From Anaerolineae bacterium (GTDB lineage Bacteria; Chloroflexota; Anaerolineae; JAFGEY01), in contig JAFGEY010000018.1 of the NCBI GenBank assembly GCA_016931365.1, positions 1 through 7,546 of the forward strand: DNA of 7,546 nt, in the 5' to 3' direction. The notes beneath the pieces were generated by a model. It ran no database searches, was not told the origin of the DNA, and saw nothing but the letters and a program-made list of their open reading frames with translations. Positions 6,991 to 7,546 of the stretch are shown here, piece after piece; within the stretch, counting starts at the first letter, position 1, and the number at the start of each line of letters is the position of its first letter. Position numbers and translations under genes: made by a program.

Positions 6991-7035
6991 ACAAAGAAGG
7001 CAGTTTCAGGTTGGTTCTGACATTGCCTTCTTTGT
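6991..7035. repeat. Strong hairpin (12-bp perfect stem) upstream of the sigma promoter
   Basis: ACAAAGAAGGCA (6991-7002) and TGCCTTCTTTGT (7024-7035) are perfectly complementary. The stem can continue inward through a G-T and a T-A pair, one mismatch and a further 4-bp TCAG/CTGA stem, leaving a 7-nt loop. Neither side has a clean T-run (TGTTATAAC on the minus strand), so it is at best a weak terminator that would insulate the sigma promoter from transcription entering from the right. A regulatory RNA structure or repeat-element remnant is an alternative. Confidence 0.55.
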
Positions 7036-7352
7036 CGCCTTGGGTAGCTCAAGTCACACGGTTGCGCCAACGCAAGTTTGGGGTTCTCACCACAAGTACA
7101 CAAATAGTCTCACAGTATCGCAAGTGTGCACAATGGTAGGAATATGGTCGGCGTTGGATATCACTGCGATCAGACCTGATTCGCCGATTATGCCCAAAAG
7201 GATCGGTCAGGCGTCTCACCTTGTTCAAGGGAGTATAAGCAGCGAGTGTAGACCGGCCGGGCCAATATAAGTGTGTTGTCTTGACTTGCTCCGATCAAAA
7301 CCGAGTTGGAGCACGTCAATGCTTTCATCAAGCCAGCACAAATCTTGCCGAA
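7036..7352. other. Region without a supported gene
   Basis: No open frame here has coding character, a ribosome site or a recognisable motif. A small TTGCG/CGCAA inverted repeat (7062-7075) is present. At 7327-7359, plus strand, a short translation reads IKPAQILPKWF, which resembles the N-terminus of SPL-family radical SAM proteins but is out of frame with the body that follows and has no start codon nearby. Confidence 0.5.
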
Positions 7353-7546
7353 ATGGTTTGTGTCCAACAGTTCTGCGTATATTGCGACAGTCGTTCCACC
7401 TGCTACCAGATCGAGAATTTCGACGGCGAACTGCTGGTCAAGGTCAACGCCCTGGACCTGCTGCGCGACGAACTGAGCCGCAAGCGGGTGATCGGCACGG
7501 TGGGCGCCGGCGCGATGCAAGACCCTTACACCCCCTCCGAGGCCAA
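7353..7546 (+). CDS. SPL-family (SplB/COG1533-like) radical SAM protein, 5' part only, N-terminus apparently damaged
   Basis: The plus-strand frame contains CVYCDSRSTCYQIENFDG, then VKVNALDLLRDELSRKR, then IGTVGAGAMQDPYTPSEA, the conserved opening of DNA-repair-photolyase-like radical SAM proteins, and runs off the right edge. Family members bind a 4Fe-4S cluster through CX3CX2C and cleave S-adenosylmethionine; the substrate of this subgroup is not settled. Two things are odd. The cysteines here read C-VQQF-C-VY-C (CX4CX2C), one residue too many. The usual lead-in (NMNLYRGC) is absent: the frame goes back only to a stop at 7236-7238 through unrelated residues. ATG 7353 is the nearest start but has no ribosome site. 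A decayed 5' end (pseudogene) or a sequencing/assembly error is likely. The gene is divergent from the sigma cluster, and codons from about 7410 on are GC-rich, unlike the intergenic DNA before it. Confidence 0.65.
   Translation, partial: MVCVQQFCVYCDSRSTCYQIENFDGELLVKVNALDLLRDELSRKRVIGTVGAGAMQDPYTPSEA

Noticed and set aside
7036..7095. tRNA-like text (GGTAGCTCAAG ... GGGTTCTCACCA)
   Set aside because: No 7-bp acceptor stem, no proper T-arm (GGTTCGA) and no anticodon stem could be placed.
7188..7520. Minus-strand open frame of 110 codons at the right end
   Set aside because: It is antisense to the radical SAM gene, whose plus-strand motifs are specific; the frame has no motif of its own.
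1..7546. CRISPR array, gRAMP or gasdermin partner for the CHAT protein
   Set aside because: No direct-repeat/spacer pattern and no such gene are visible in the window, so the Craspase and gasdermin comparisons remain analogies.

Overview
The window holds one minus-strand gene cluster filling most of the sequence and the start of a separate plus-strand gene at the right edge. The gene set suggests a Chloroflexota-type or other multicellular/filamentous environmental bacterium: a sigma-70-like factor, a soluble double zinc-finger protein, a large TPR-CHAT caspase-like protein and a secreted SBBP beta-propeller protein. This assignment is inference from gene content; there is no marker gene.

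Read in transcription order (right to left), the layout is as follows. A candidate promoter (-35 TTGGCA, 17-nt spacer, -10 TACAAT, 6934-6962) with a palindrome over its -35 precedes an ECF-like sigma factor (6794-6132). After 86 nt comes a zinc-finger, anti-sigma-like protein (6045-5326). Its stop codon overlaps the start of a 949-residue TPR-CHAT protein (5329-2480) in an ATGA junction. A 363-nt gap follows, containing a 133-bp MITE-like element (2290-2422) with perfect 11-bp terminal inverted repeats starting GTAA and an 8-bp target-site duplication. The last gene (2116 to beyond position 1) is a secreted or membrane-anchored protein with seven SBBP repeats; it is open to the left edge and its C-terminus lies outside the window.

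Right of the sigma promoter are a strong 45-nt hairpin (6991-7035) and about 300 bp with no supported gene. From about 7353 to the edge, on the plus strand, is the beginning of an SPL-family (SplB/COG1533-like) radical SAM protein. Its N-terminus looks damaged: the usual NMNLYRGC lead-in is absent, the cysteine cluster reads CX4CX2C instead of CX3CX2C, and a plausible N-terminal remnant lies in another frame.

The most interesting idea is functional. Sigma factor, soluble zinc-finger protein and caspase-like TPR-CHAT protease are coupled in one transcription unit. This resembles the logic of the type III-E Craspase pathway, where TPR-CHAT (Csx29) cleaves Csx30 and affects RpoE, but no CRISPR component is present here. 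A protease-controlled sigma switch, possibly with the propeller protein as an exported output or partner, is a testable hypothesis and not something the sequence proves.
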